Source of the DNA: Clostridium_AT radicumherbarum
GTDB lineage: Bacteria > Bacillota > Clostridia > Clostridiales > Clostridiaceae
NCBI RefSeq assembly: GCF_045310525.1
Contig: NZ_JBJHZY010000003.1
Location: 248,001-312,000 of the forward strand
Direction: 5' to 3'
DNA length: 64,000 nucleotides
Positions 1-8,620 of the stretch are shown piece after piece. A program made the translations under genes and the position numbers. Below the pieces are notes generated by a model. That model searched no databases, was not told the DNA's origin, and saw nothing but the letters and a program-made list of their open reading frames with translations. Each line of letters opens with the position of its first letter. Position 1 is the first letter of the stretch.

Positions 1-693
1 TATCCTAATAATATAAATGATTTTTTTAACAATTGGAAAACAAAAGTATTAAAGCCTTTAATTGATGAAGTTGCTGTGCCTTATCATGTAGATGCTCTTA
101 ATATAGGCACAAGCTTTACAAAAATAGAACCTGAGGAAGACCGATTCTGTGACATGGTGGATTATGTAAGAAATTATTACAAGGGGCTTATTACCTATAG
201 AACAAGCTGGTGGAAAACAGCTGCCTGGGATGATAGTTTCACTAGAGAATATGAGAAGAAATTAAGTAATAAGCTATTTTCAAAGTTAGATTTTATTTCT
301 ATTGCCGCTTACTTTGAACTTACTGAAAATAATACCAATACAGTAAATAATTTAGTGAATGCCCTCCAAAGTACAGAAATTTATAATAGAAAACAAAATG
401 TAAAACAAGAGATTAAAAACTTTTATAGTAAGTGGAATAAGCCCATATTTTTCGGGGAATTAGGATTTCCACCAATTGAAAAAGCATCTATGGCACCCTG
501 GAATCCATTTCTGCAAGAAAAAGCAAATGGTATCGAACAGGCTAATTGCTTTGAGGCTTATAGAAGGGCTTTTGAAAATGAGCAGTGGAACTTAGGTTTT
601 TCAATATTTGCTATTGGTAATGAGGGGCCTTCCAACCATTACTATCCCAGTGACTATAGCGTTAATGTTATTAAAGGGTGGTACTCGAAATAG
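1..693 (+). CDS. GH113-like TIM-barrel glycosidase, 3' part
   Basis: The reading frame is open from base 1, so the 5' end lies outside the window and about 230 C-terminal residues remain. Motifs fit a TIM-barrel glycoside hydrolase resembling the GH113 beta-mannanase/'GTA TIM-barrel' group: a strand ending FFGELGFPP, with a Glu where the nucleophile is expected, followed by MAPWNP, and a late strand FSIFAIGNEGPSNHY. A tryptophan-rich stretch (TSWWKTAAWDD) near the middle fits a sugar-binding cleft. No signal peptide can be judged because the N-terminus is absent. The substrate is not deducible; beta-mannan or another beta-glycan is a family-level guess. It ends just before a convergent transporter gene. 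Confidence 0.6.
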   Translation, partial: YPNNINDFFNNWKTKVLKPLIDEVAVPYHVDALNIGTSFTKIEPEEDRFCDMVDYVRNYYKGLITYRTSWWKTAAWDDSFTREYEKKLSNKLFSKLDFISIAAYFELTENNTNTVNNLVNALQSTEIYNRKQNVKQEIKNFYSKWNKPIFFGELGFPPIEKASMAPWNPFLQEKANGIEQANCFEAYRRAFENEQWNLGFSIFAIGNEGPSNHYYPSDYSVNVIKGWYSK

Positions 694-722
694 ATAGAAT
701 GGCAATAGTTCTCATATTGTTT

Positions 723-1655
723 TTATAATGAAACCTCGTCAATATAATTGTTATCAGCACAACTATCATTTGATTTGTAGGATAATATGTTATAAATGAG
801 GGCACTTGAAACTATAAAAGACCCCCCGATAATCCCTTTTATTCCTAATTTTTCACCTAACATTATGAAAGAAAGCACAGCAGAAAATACAGGCTCAAAG
901 GAATATATTATACCTATATTGGAAGGGGGAACCACTGTCTGGGCAAAACTTTGTACTGTATATACGAAGGCAGTAGCTATTATGCCAGTAAAAATTAAGG
1001 ACATCCAGCCTTGTAAACCAATTGAGCTTACTTTTGGAAAAGTCTCAAAAATAAGGCTTCCACAAAAGCCAAAAATACTAACAAAGCCAATTTGCAATAA
1101 ACTAATAACTAATGGATTATGTCTTTTTACATATAAAGCAGTGAAAATAATTTGTAACGAATAAAATACAGCACTTAATAAGCAAAGCAAGTCACCAGTA
1201 TTAAAACTCATGGTTCCAGAATCTGTACTGATTAAATAAATTCCTACTACAATAATAACAACACTTATTAAAACTTCTTTTGCTATTGGTTTTTTAAAAA
1301 TTAACCATCCTAGAATAGGAGTGAATAACACAACCAGGGAAATATAAAATCCGCTGTTTGTTGCAGTGGTATATTTAATACCAAAATTCGCAGTTAAAAA
1401 TCCCATAAATAAAAAAATTGATAGAATAAGAGCAGGAATAATTATATCCTTTTTAAAGGCACTTTTTATACGATTAAAATAAATTATAAATAATATTAAG
1501 CCTGCAAATAAAAAACGTATACCAATAAAGAGCAAAGGTGGAACTGTTTCAAGTCCAATTTTAATAACAGGAAACTCTGCTCCCATAAAAAAAGTAACTA
1601 TAATTAATAGTAATATATACTTATAATTTTTCATAAAAATTTTTATATCCTCCAT
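723..1655 (-). CDS. DMT-superfamily (EamA) exporter
   Basis: A 310-residue inner-membrane protein with about ten hydrophobic segments in two repeated EamA halves. The first half includes FFMGAEFPVIKIGLETVPP and the second includes GDLLCLLSAVFYSLQII. This length and repeat are typical of RhaT/YdcZ-type drug/metabolite transporters, which move small metabolites, amino acids or drugs. The substrate cannot be read from sequence. The start at 1655 has no clear ribosome binding site; an in-frame ATG at 1631 is an alternative. The gene diverges from the LUD gene at 1819. Confidence 0.85.
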   Translation of the reverse strand: MEDIKIFMKNYKYILLLIIVTFFMGAEFPVIKIGLETVPPLLFIGIRFLFAGLILFIIYFNRIKSAFKKDIIIPALILSIFLFMGFLTANFGIKYTTATNSGFYISLVVLFTPILGWLIFKKPIAKEVLISVVIIVVGIYLISTDSGTMSFNTGDLLCLLSAVFYSLQIIFTALYVKRHNPLVISLLQIGFVSIFGFCGSLIFETFPKVSSIGLQGWMSLIFTGIIATAFVYTVQSFAQTVVPPSNIGIIYSFEPVFSAVLSFIMLGEKLGIKGIIGGSFIVSSALIYNILSYKSNDSCADNNYIDEVSL

Positions 1656-1818
1656 CTATAATATTAACAAACTTAAGCTATTTAACCTCTCTCCAAATAT
1701 TGTTAATACTCAGATTTAATTATACCATATTTTACTGTGAAGCATGATTAAGATATTATATATTTATAATACAAAAATAAGAATTGTAATTCCTTTATTA
1801 GAAAGGTTGTAGATTTAT

Positions 1819-2460
1819 ATGGATAATGATACTTTGTGGTATATAGAAAAACAAATTGAAAGAACTATAAACAATTTAAGAAAACGCAATATGGAAGGCT
1901 TTTTCGTTGAAGATGAAAAAAATCTAAAAAAGATTTTGAATGAACTTATAGATGAAAATTCTGTGGTAGGGGTAGGAGACTCCATGACACTTTTCGAAAC
2001 TGGTGTTATAGATTTTCTTCGTGAAGGAAATTATACCTTTTTAGATAAGTATAGAAAAGGTATTACAAAGGAAGAAAAACAGCTAATTTATATACAAAAC
2101 TTTTCTGCAGATACTTTTATATGTAGTACCAATGCTTTAACTGAAGATGGTGAACTTTATAATATAGATGGTAATGGAAGTAGAGTGGCACCAATGATTT
2201 ATGGTCCTAAGCAGGTTATTTTAGTAACTGGAATAAATAAAATTGTTAAGGACATAGAAGAAGCAGAAAAAAGAGTTAGAAATTATTGTGCTCCAATTGA
2301 CGCAAAAAGATTAAATAAAAATACTCCATGTACTACCTTGGGTTATTGTATAGATTGTAAAAGCCCAGATAGAATATGTAATGATTTTACAATTATTAGA
2401 GGTCAGTTTATTAAAAACAGGATAAAGGTAATTATTGTAGAAAAGCAGTTAGGATATTAA
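1819..2460 (+). CDS. LUD-domain protein (LutC/YkgG-like)
   Basis: A 213-residue soluble protein of the LUD (DUF162) family. The conserved core VVGVGDSMTLFETGVIDFLR and the stretch STNALTEDGELYNIDGNGSRVAP are the signature glycine-rich and 'TEDG' segments. LutC-type members take part in lactate oxidation with LutA and LutB, but neither partner is here, so this is one of the common stand-alone clostridial LUD proteins of unknown substrate. A cysteine cluster near the C-terminus (CTTLGYCIDCKSPDRIC) may hold a metal or Fe-S centre. The next gene, GyrI-like, follows 17 bases later and probably shares its transcript. Confidence 0.85.
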   Translation: MDNDTLWYIEKQIERTINNLRKRNMEGFFVEDEKNLKKILNELIDENSVVGVGDSMTLFETGVIDFLREGNYTFLDKYRKGITKEEKQLIYIQNFSADTFICSTNALTEDGELYNIDGNGSRVAPMIYGPKQVILVTGINKIVKDIEEAEKRVRNYCAPIDAKRLNKNTPCTTLGYCIDCKSPDRICNDFTIIRGQFIKNRIKVIIVEKQLGY

Positions 2461-2477
2461 TGTAAGGAGAAAAAAAG

Positions 2478-3104
2478 ATGAAGTATGAATGGAAAAGAGA
2501 AGAAAAAAATTTATATATGCCAAAACAAAAACCTGAGCTTATAATAGTACCAAAACAAAAGTTTTTTATGATAAGCGGAAAAGGAAATCCTAACAGTGAG
2601 GAATTTGCAGAAAAGGTAGCTGCCCTTTATTCAATGGCTTATGCAATTAGAATGATGCCAAAGCAAGGGTATACACCAGAAGGATATTACGAATATACAG
2701 TATATCCATTAGAAGGAATTTGGGATCTAACAGAAGAAGGTAGGAAATTAGCTGCATTAAATAAGGAAGAGCTAGTATATACCATTATGATAAGGCAGCC
2801 TGATTTTGTGACAAAAGAAATTGTAGATAGGGCATTTGAAAACGTAAGAAAAAAGAAACCTCATCCCCTGCTTAATGAAGTATACTTTGATACTATTGAA
2901 GATGGCTTATCTGTACAAATGCTTCATGTAGGGCCTTATGATGATGAGCCCCAAAGCTTTGCAGTAATGAAGGAATTCATAATAAAGAATAATCTTGAAA
3001 TAACTACCTTAATACATAGAGAAATATATCTTTCTGATGTAAGAAAGGTTGAATCTGAAAAATTGAAAACTGTGTTGAGATATATGGTTAAATCAAAAGT
3101 ATAA
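2478..3104 (+). CDS. GyrI-like small-molecule-binding protein
   Basis: A 208-residue soluble protein of the GyrI-like/SOUL ligand-binding superfamily, full length for the stand-alone subgroup. Recognisable segments are PKQKFFMISGKGNPNSEEF near the N-terminus, EGYYEYTVYPLEGIWDL, and MLHVGPYDDEPQSFAVMKEF near the C-terminus. Family members bind hydrophobic drugs or, in some cases, hydrolyse cyclic dipeptides. No DNA-binding domain is attached. The start has a good site, AAGGAGA, nine bases upstream. It closes a two-gene unit with the LUD gene, followed by a clear terminator. Confidence 0.8.
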   Translation: MKYEWKREEKNLYMPKQKPELIIVPKQKFFMISGKGNPNSEEFAEKVAALYSMAYAIRMMPKQGYTPEGYYEYTVYPLEGIWDLTEEGRKLAALNKEELVYTIMIRQPDFVTKEIVDRAFENVRKKKPHPLLNEVYFDTIEDGLSVQMLHVGPYDDEPQSFAVMKEFIIKNNLEITTLIHREIYLSDVRKVESEKLKTVLRYMVKSKV

Positions 3105-3108
3105 GTAT

Positions 3109-3131
3109 GCCACCTTAATTGGTGGCTTTTT
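3109..3131 (+). terminator. Rho-independent terminator
   Basis: A six-base stem GCCACC/GGTGGC around loop TTAATT is followed by TTTTT, directly after the GyrI-like stop codon. Confidence 0.85.
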
Positions 3132-3203
3132 ATATATAGTAATGTGTAAATATATGGTTTATAATGTATTTATAGGTTAATATTTAGGAAGATAGGTGTT
3201 ATA

Positions 3204-3410
3204 ATGCTTTGGAATGCTCCAATTTGGATAAATGAAACACTTGTAAGCATAGTTAAATTCACAATTGGAGTTGTTGTTTATCATAATAGGTTTACTCCAC
3301 TTCATTTTATTATAAGAAAAGAATACCAGTATAGATATACAGGAGTAAATATAAATTTCTTATATGAAATCCAAGGTGATAAACAGCAGTTAGCTAAAAA
3401 AGGTTTTTGA
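3204..3410 (+). CDS. Doubtful small hypothetical protein
   Basis: A 68-codon frame with a weak upstream AGGAAG. A promoter-like stretch (ATGGTTTATAAT, 3156-3167) resembles one upstream of the phzF-like gene (9485-9495). The product has one moderately hydrophobic segment (residues 10-25) and no motif known to me. It may be a chance frame; expression is the only support. Confidence 0.25.
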   Translation: MLWNAPIWINETLVSIVKFTIGVVVYHNRFTPLHFIIRKEYQYRYTGVNINFLYEIQGDKQQLAKKGF

Positions 3411-3457
3411 TTTTGTCAATAATAATTGAAGTAAATAATATGGCCAAAGGATGATAA

Positions 3458-4330
3458 ATGATGGGAAATAATGAAAGCTATAAAACTGCATATGGAGCAG
3501 CATATGCGAGGCTCCTTGAACAGTATCAGCCTAAGGAAATAAGATTATTTGAGGATTCATTAGTTAAAAACTTTTTTGGTAAAACCATTTCTTATTTACT
3601 GAAAAATAGTATTATGAGAAGAGTTTTAACTTTTATGTATAATAGCTCTTCAATAGGACTTATGGGTCTACAAGTATGCAGAACTAAATTCATAGATGAT
3701 ATTCTTAAAGAAGCAGTAGATAATGGGATTAAGCAGCTTGTTATATTAGGTGCAGGTTTTGACACAAGAGCATTTAGAATATCCAGTATTAATAGCATAA
3801 AAGTATTTGAAGTGGACTTGCCATTTATACAGGATAAAAAGAAAAGTATTTTAAAAAAACATCTTGGAGAATTACCTGACAATATCATATTTACTCCTGT
3901 AGACTTTAATATTCAGACACTTGATAAAGTATTAGAGGATAAGGGATTAGATTTTTCAAAGCCTATTATTTTTATATGGGAGGGCGTGACTCAATATATT
4001 ACTGAGGAAGCCGTAAATAATACGTTGAAATTTATCTCGAGAGCTTCAATTGGAAGTATTGTATTATTTTCTTATATTCTAAAAGAAATAATTGATAGAA
4101 CCTCGAATTCAGTAGATACAGAATTTATAACGGATTATTTTCAAATGGGTGGTCAAAAATGGAGTTTTGGTATTAACCCATCTGAAGCCAGTGGTTTTCT
4201 AAATCAATATAATCTTACAATAATAAAAGATGTTGGAGCTACTTATTATAAAGAAAACTATTTAAAGCCAATAGGACGTAACCTACCTGTATCAGAAATT
4301 GAAAGAATAATTTATGCAAAGATAATTTAA
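3458..4330 (+). CDS. Class I SAM methyltransferase, LCMT/TIGR00027-like
   Basis: A 290-residue soluble methyltransferase. The SAM-binding glycine motif is VILGAGFDTRAFRI (about residues 90-103), followed by the acidic strand VFEVDLP and the post-I region IFIWEGVTQYITEEAV, the pattern of leucine carboxyl methyltransferase-type (PF04072) enzymes that O-methylate small molecules or carboxylates. The acceptor is unknown. Two adjacent ATGs (3458, 3461) are possible behind AAAGGATG. A closely spaced TIM-barrel gene follows at 4358, so co-transcription is likely. Confidence 0.8.
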   Translation: MMGNNESYKTAYGAAYARLLEQYQPKEIRLFEDSLVKNFFGKTISYLLKNSIMRRVLTFMYNSSSIGLMGLQVCRTKFIDDILKEAVDNGIKQLVILGAGFDTRAFRISSINSIKVFEVDLPFIQDKKKSILKKHLGELPDNIIFTPVDFNIQTLDKVLEDKGLDFSKPIIFIWEGVTQYITEEAVNNTLKFISRASIGSIVLFSYILKEIIDRTSNSVDTEFITDYFQMGGQKWSFGINPSEASGFLNQYNLTIIKDVGATYYKENYLKPIGRNLPVSEIERIIYAKII

Positions 4331-4357
4331 GTTTTGATAGTTAATGAGGAGAAACTT

Positions 4358-5248
4358 ATGAAAAGACTTATGATTGGCCAATTTGATAGATTTGATATAA
4401 ATAGGCAGAATAGAGATTTTAGAGATTACTTTTTTGGAATTGAAGTTAATCAGATGGAGTCACTAGGTGAATTGGAAGTACTGAAAGACAATGTTAGGTA
4501 TAGAAACTTAAATATAGGTATTCATTTTCCACTATTAAAAAATCAATGGAGATCAAGAGACCCTCAATATCTTTCTAAAGATAAAACTACTTATGATGAG
4601 TCAATAACTTATATGGAGAAAGAATTTGAGAGGGCAGAGAAATTAAATCCTGATTATATTTTACTTCATTATCCAAAGCCAGTTATATTAGATGATAATG
4701 TTGATTGGTCATCTTGGAGATTTTATGATAATACTGAATATTATTATGAGTCAGAGATATCATATGAGTATTTTGAAGAAAGAAGTAGAAGTTTTTTCAA
4801 GATATTCTCTGAATATGGGAAGAAGTATAATTTTGTCCCTGTTTTAGAATTGGATGGATTAAATAGATATATATATGGAACAAATCTGCTTGAAGACTTA
4901 CTAGAGGAATATCCAAATATTAAATTATGCCTTGATTTTGGTAGAATACACTTGCAAGATTGTATTGATGATAATTTTTCAGCTAGAGAAATAATTACGC
5001 GGTACGGGGAATATACCTATTTAGTACATTTGTGGAATGTTAAGGTGGATACAAATGTGACAGATGCTCATTATCCAGCACTTAAATCATTAAAGGTACA
5101 AGATGGCTGGGGCGATATGGAAGCATTTTTTAAAACTCTGAATGAGGTAAATGATAATTATAAGGTTTTATTTGAACACAAATCCCACTTAGTTAGTGAT
5201 GAAGAGCTGGAAGAATGTTATCAGTGGGTGGGCGAGCTGGTTAACTAA
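4358..5248 (+). CDS. Sugar phosphate isomerase/epimerase-like TIM barrel
   Basis: A 296-residue xylose-isomerase-like TIM-barrel protein (AP endonuclease family 2 fold). Barrel strands with metal-ligand-type residues are visible: DYILLHYPKP, FVPVLELDGLNR, IKLCLDFGRIHLQD and VLFEHKSH. ATG 4358 is chosen because GAGGAG lies nine bases upstream; an in-frame TTG at 4334 has no site. Members isomerise or epimerise sugars or remove them hydrolytically; the substrate here is unknown. The gene lies between a methyltransferase and an acetyltransferase, which fits a small modification pathway but does not prove one. Confidence 0.7.
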   Translation: MKRLMIGQFDRFDINRQNRDFRDYFFGIEVNQMESLGELEVLKDNVRYRNLNIGIHFPLLKNQWRSRDPQYLSKDKTTYDESITYMEKEFERAEKLNPDYILLHYPKPVILDDNVDWSSWRFYDNTEYYYESEISYEYFEERSRSFFKIFSEYGKKYNFVPVLELDGLNRYIYGTNLLEDLLEEYPNIKLCLDFGRIHLQDCIDDNFSAREIITRYGEYTYLVHLWNVKVDTNVTDAHYPALKSLKVQDGWGDMEAFFKTLNEVNDNYKVLFEHKSHLVSDEELEECYQWVGELVN

Positions 5249-5264
5249 ATTTTGGAGGTTATAC

Positions 5265-6152
5265 ATGCTAAGATATCGTAAATTTGATAAAGAAAGTGAT
5301 TATGATATTATGCGCAGCATCCTGCAGCATAATTGTATGAAAACTGGACATATATATCCTCAGTTACATATAGGTAATTTAGATTTTGAAAGATATGCAT
5401 TTGAAGAAAGTCCAGATATATTGTATAAGACAACTTGGCTTGTATCAGATGAAAAAATGGTAGTTGGGTTTATTACAATTCAAGAAGAAGAGTTTTTTAT
5501 TACAGTTCTTTCAGAATTCAAACACCTTATAAAAAATATACTAGATTATATTGAATGTATATGTTATATGAATAGGACTACCATTACAACAGAGGCTAAT
5601 AGTGAAGATAAGTTCTTAAGTGGTATTTTAAAAGAACGGGGATACATCAAAACGGATTATTTCCGCTATTGTGGAATATGTGATTTATCTAAAATACAAT
5701 TGTATCCTCCATTGCCTAATGGATTCAGCATCCGACTAACTCAGAGGAAGGATGCAGCAAGACGTGTAGAATTATTTTCTCTCGCTACCGGAGGAGTAGG
5801 AACAACCTTAGAAAGATATGAAAGAATGATGAATTCTCCTTCATATGGTGATGCAATGGATTTTGTAGTTCAGACGCTAAATGAAGAAATCATAGCTTAT
5901 TGTACAATATGGGACGACCCTTTCAGTAAGACAGCAATTTTAGAACCTGTTGCATGTGTAGAGGATTATCGGCGAAAAGGAATTATGAAAAGCACTTTAT
6001 TATATGGGATGAATTTGTTGAAAGAACGTGGAACTAAATATATATATGTTGGCACGGGAGGCAAAAATAGTGCCTCACAGGCATTGTATAAGAGTGTTGG
6101 TTTTTTAGAATACGGGGTTAATTGTGAATGGCAAAAATCACTACAATATTAA
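5265..6152 (+). CDS. GNAT-family N-acetyltransferase
   Basis: A 295-residue protein whose C-terminal half is a GNAT domain: strand AILEPVACVEDYRRKGIMKSTLL holds the acetyl-CoA pyrophosphate loop RRKGIM, followed by the YVGTGGKNSASQALYKSVGF helix. The N-terminal half looks like a second, degenerate GNAT fold, as in tandem GNAT proteins. ATG 5265 is chosen because GGAGG sits six bases upstream. The acceptor substrate is unknown. It starts 16 bases after the TIM-barrel gene, so the two are probably co-transcribed. Confidence 0.8.
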   Translation: MLRYRKFDKESDYDIMRSILQHNCMKTGHIYPQLHIGNLDFERYAFEESPDILYKTTWLVSDEKMVVGFITIQEEEFFITVLSEFKHLIKNILDYIECICYMNRTTITTEANSEDKFLSGILKERGYIKTDYFRYCGICDLSKIQLYPPLPNGFSIRLTQRKDAARRVELFSLATGGVGTTLERYERMMNSPSYGDAMDFVVQTLNEEIIAYCTIWDDPFSKTAILEPVACVEDYRRKGIMKSTLLYGMNLLKERGTKYIYVGTGGKNSASQALYKSVGFLEYGVNCEWQKSLQY

Positions 6153-6250
6153 TATAAAAATATACCTGGAGTGTTTTAGACAATTGCTAAAGTAACATAA
6201 AAATGTAGAGTTATAAAAGATAACAATATTTATACAAAGGAGATAAAGAT

Positions 6251-6790
6251 ATGAAAAATACAGCACTTTTAGTTGTAGATGTTCAAAATGTATTAGTATT
6301 ATCAAAGCCTTTTGCAGTAGAGGAAGTTATTGATAATATAAAAAGATTAATTAAAATATGTAGAGAAAATAATGTTGAAGTAATATATGTACAACATTAT
6401 GATAAGGTGGGTGGCGAATTAGAGCCAAATACAGAGGGATGGAAAATTTATAAAGAAATAAGTCCAAATGCAGATGAAAAGATAATAAGTAAGCAGTATA
6501 ATTCTGCTTTTAAGGAAACAGCCTTAAAAGAGTATTTAGATAATAAAGGTATAGATCAGCTAATAATTACAGGTATGCAAACAGAGTATTGCATAGATAC
6601 TACTTGCAAAGTAGCTTTTGAATATGGGTACAAGCTAATTATTCCTGAGAAAACTAATACAACCTTCAATAATGGAAACGTATCATCAAAGGATTTATAT
6701 GAGTTTTATAACTATAATATCTTTAAAGATAGATTTGGTATTGTGGATAGTGTAGAAAAAACAATAAAAATGTTAATAAATAATGCATAA
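6251..6790 (+). CDS. Isochorismatase-family cysteine hydrolase
   Basis: A 179-residue soluble enzyme. The cysteine-hydrolase triad is complete: Asp10 in LLVVDVQNV, Lys81 in SKQYNSAF and Cys114 in ITGMQTEYCIDTT. A cis-peptide-type segment precedes the cysteine. Such enzymes act on nicotinamide, N-carbamoyl compounds, isochorismate or similar amides and vinyl ethers; the length favours a small amidase-like member. It has a strong site (AAAGGAGATAAAGAT) and is followed 18 bases later by a HAD gene, probably on the same mRNA. Confidence 0.85.
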   Translation: MKNTALLVVDVQNVLVLSKPFAVEEVIDNIKRLIKICRENNVEVIYVQHYDKVGGELEPNTEGWKIYKEISPNADEKIISKQYNSAFKETALKEYLDNKGIDQLIITGMQTEYCIDTTCKVAFEYGYKLIIPEKTNTTFNNGNVSSKDLYEFYNYNIFKDRFGIVDSVEKTIKMLINNA

Positions 6791-6808
6791 GATACATGAG
6801 GGGTTAAA

Positions 6809-7501
6809 ATGGAGATGAAAGGTATTAAGGCTATTTTATTTGATTCAGGACGCACTTTAAATATACCTAGTACAGGACATTGGTTTATTACTCCTAATTT
6901 TTTAAACATAATTTCAAGACAAAAATTTATTTGCTTAGAAATACAATTAGAGGTTGCAATGAGCAAAGCCTGCGAACATATTAATAGAATACCATTTGTT
7001 AAAACTGAAGAAGATGAATTTTCTATGTTTAAGGAATTCTACGAAATTGTATTAAAAGAGATTAATTATCCTTATATTAATGATGAAACTATTGAACTTT
7101 TAGCTTATGATAATGTTTATAATGATAATAAGTTCTTATTTTTTGATGATGTTGAGCCTTCCTTAATGAAACTAAAAGAAAAATATTTATTAGGTGTAGT
7201 TTCAGATACCTGGCCATCACTTGAAAGAGTATTTATAAATAAGAATCTAAAACAATATTTTTCTACTTTTATAATGTCCTCCATTTATGGATCAAATAAA
7301 GCAGAAAAACTTTTGTTTAAAATAGCTATTGAAGAATTAAATATAAAGCCGGAGGAAGCAATATTTGTAGATGACAGTGAATCAAATCTTATAACAGCAA
7401 AGGAATTTGGCATGCTTCCAATATTAATTGACAGATATGAAACGCAAGGCCTTAAAAGTGAGTTTCCTATAATAAGATCTTTAAAGGAATTAATAGAGTA
7501 A
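6809..7501 (+). CDS. HAD-superfamily hydrolase with altered motif I
   Basis: A 230-residue soluble HAD protein with a helical cap (about residues 20-100). Motif I reads FDSGRTLN, so the nucleophile Asp is present but the usual second Asp (general acid/base) is Gly. Motif II is VVSDTWPS, the motif III lysine is in SNKAEKLLF, and motif IV is IFVDDSESN. Loss of the second Asp is known in some HAD subgroups and may mean a non-phosphatase reaction. ATG 6809 is preceded by GAGGGG. The substrate is unknown. Confidence 0.75.
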   Translation: MEMKGIKAILFDSGRTLNIPSTGHWFITPNFLNIISRQKFICLEIQLEVAMSKACEHINRIPFVKTEEDEFSMFKEFYEIVLKEINYPYINDETIELLAYDNVYNDNKFLFFDDVEPSLMKLKEKYLLGVVSDTWPSLERVFINKNLKQYFSTFIMSSIYGSNKAEKLLFKIAIEELNIKPEEAIFVDDSESNLITAKEFGMLPILIDRYETQGLKSEFPIIRSLKELIE

Positions 7502-7622
7502 TAAATATTTTATATTGAATATTAAACCAGATTTCTTAAAAGATAATCTGTTAGTAATACCATCTCATATCAATCATATAATAAACAAGAAATAGGATTT
7601 CTATTTAATAAGGGGGAAAGGA

Positions 7623-8051
7623 ATGAAGATAGTATACCGACTATTATTTGGTTTACATTTGTTTGTAGGGATAGGTGCCTTAGCAGGTGGATTAGCTGCA
7701 ATTACAAATCCTTTTGGACCTATGGGGATGACTATAGAACCACTAAAAAATTCACCTTTTCACAATTATTTAATACCAGGAATAATACTTTTCGTTATAA
7801 TTGGCTTAGGTAATATTATGAGCGCCATGATGTTCCGTTTTAAATCAAGATATCAAGGGTATATAAGCAGCATTTTCAGCTGGGCTTTAATGATTTGGAT
7901 TATAGTACAATGTATTATGTTAAAATCCATAGTTTCTTTACATGTTATATATTTCATCATTGGATTAATCGAGGCAGTCCTATCCATGATTATTTTGTTT
8001 GAGCAACGCTTATTTCCAGCAAATATTATTCAGAAGTTTTCTAAAAAATAA
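7623..8051 (+). CDS. Four-helix membrane protein, function unknown
   Basis: 142 residues with four predicted transmembrane segments (about 5-27, 48-70, 80-100, 105-128) and a basic C-terminus. The glycine-rich first segment is followed by the loop NPFGPMGMTIEPLKNSPF. I do not recognise the family. The start has a strong purine run (GGGGGAAAGG). It is followed 29 bases later by a second small membrane protein, so they probably form an operon. Confidence 0.7.
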   Translation: MKIVYRLLFGLHLFVGIGALAGGLAAITNPFGPMGMTIEPLKNSPFHNYLIPGIILFVIIGLGNIMSAMMFRFKSRYQGYISSIFSWALMIWIIVQCIMLKSIVSLHVIYFIIGLIEAVLSMIILFEQRLFPANIIQKFSKK

Positions 8052-8080
8052 AATGAGGAATTAAATTAAGGAGCAGGCTT

Positions 8081-8275
8081 ATGGATAATAAAGAAAATAA
8101 AACTTCACGCATATCTCCAACAATTATGCTAGCTATAGGTATCATATTTTTAATCCCCTCAATATATAATCTAGTTAAGAATTTTCACCTTTACTCACTT
8201 ACTGTAGATTTAATGCCCTTAATTATAGGTGGTATATTATTTGCTGGTGGAATTATTAGATTGTCTAAAAAATAG
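8081..8275 (+). CDS. Small two-helix membrane protein
   Basis: 64 residues: a polar N-terminus of about 15 residues, then two hydrophobic segments (ISPTIMLAIGIIFLIPSIY and MPLIIGGILFAGGIIRLS). An AAGGAG site lies nine bases upstream of the ATG. No known motif. It converges on the padR-like gene at 8296 with only 20 bases between them. Confidence 0.6.
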   Translation: MDNKENKTSRISPTIMLAIGIIFLIPSIYNLVKNFHLYSLTVDLMPLIIGGILFAGGIIRLSKK

Positions 8276-8295
8276 GATTAAGCAAGGGGCTACAG

Positions 8296-8619
8296 TTAAG
8301 ATGACTTAACTGGAATCCCTAGCTTTTTAACACTTTCAATCATTTCTTGCCATTCTGTAATCATTATATTCAGGTAATCTAGGCCAACTTCAGTAATTCT
8401 ATAGTACTTCCTGGCGGGCCCGCTTGGAGAATCTTTTGTATAGGTTTCTGTGTAGCCATCAGCATTAAGGCGTCGAAGTATGGCATATATTGAGCCATCA
8501 TATACATCATTAAACTGATCTTTTACAGTTTTCATTATTTCATAGCCATATAGTTCTTCCTGTTTAAGCTGAAAAAGAATACACAATTCTAATACACCTT
8601 TTTTGAGCTGCGTATCCAT
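8296..8619 (-). CDS. PadR-family transcriptional regulator
   Basis: A 107-residue winged-helix repressor: QLKKGVLELCILFQLKQEELYGYEIMKTV is the start of the PadR helix-turn-helix, IYAILRRLNADGY the recognition helix region, and SGPARKYYRIT the wing. The C-terminal helix provides dimerisation. It lies one base downstream of the RDD gene, the reverse of the usual padR-first order. By family analogy it represses its own operon until an envelope or drug signal releases it. Confidence 0.9.
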   Translation of the reverse strand: MDTQLKKGVLELCILFQLKQEELYGYEIMKTVKDQFNDVYDGSIYAILRRLNADGYTETYTKDSPSGPARKYYRITEVGLDYLNIMITEWQEMIESVKKLGIPVKSS

Positions 8620-8620
8620 T

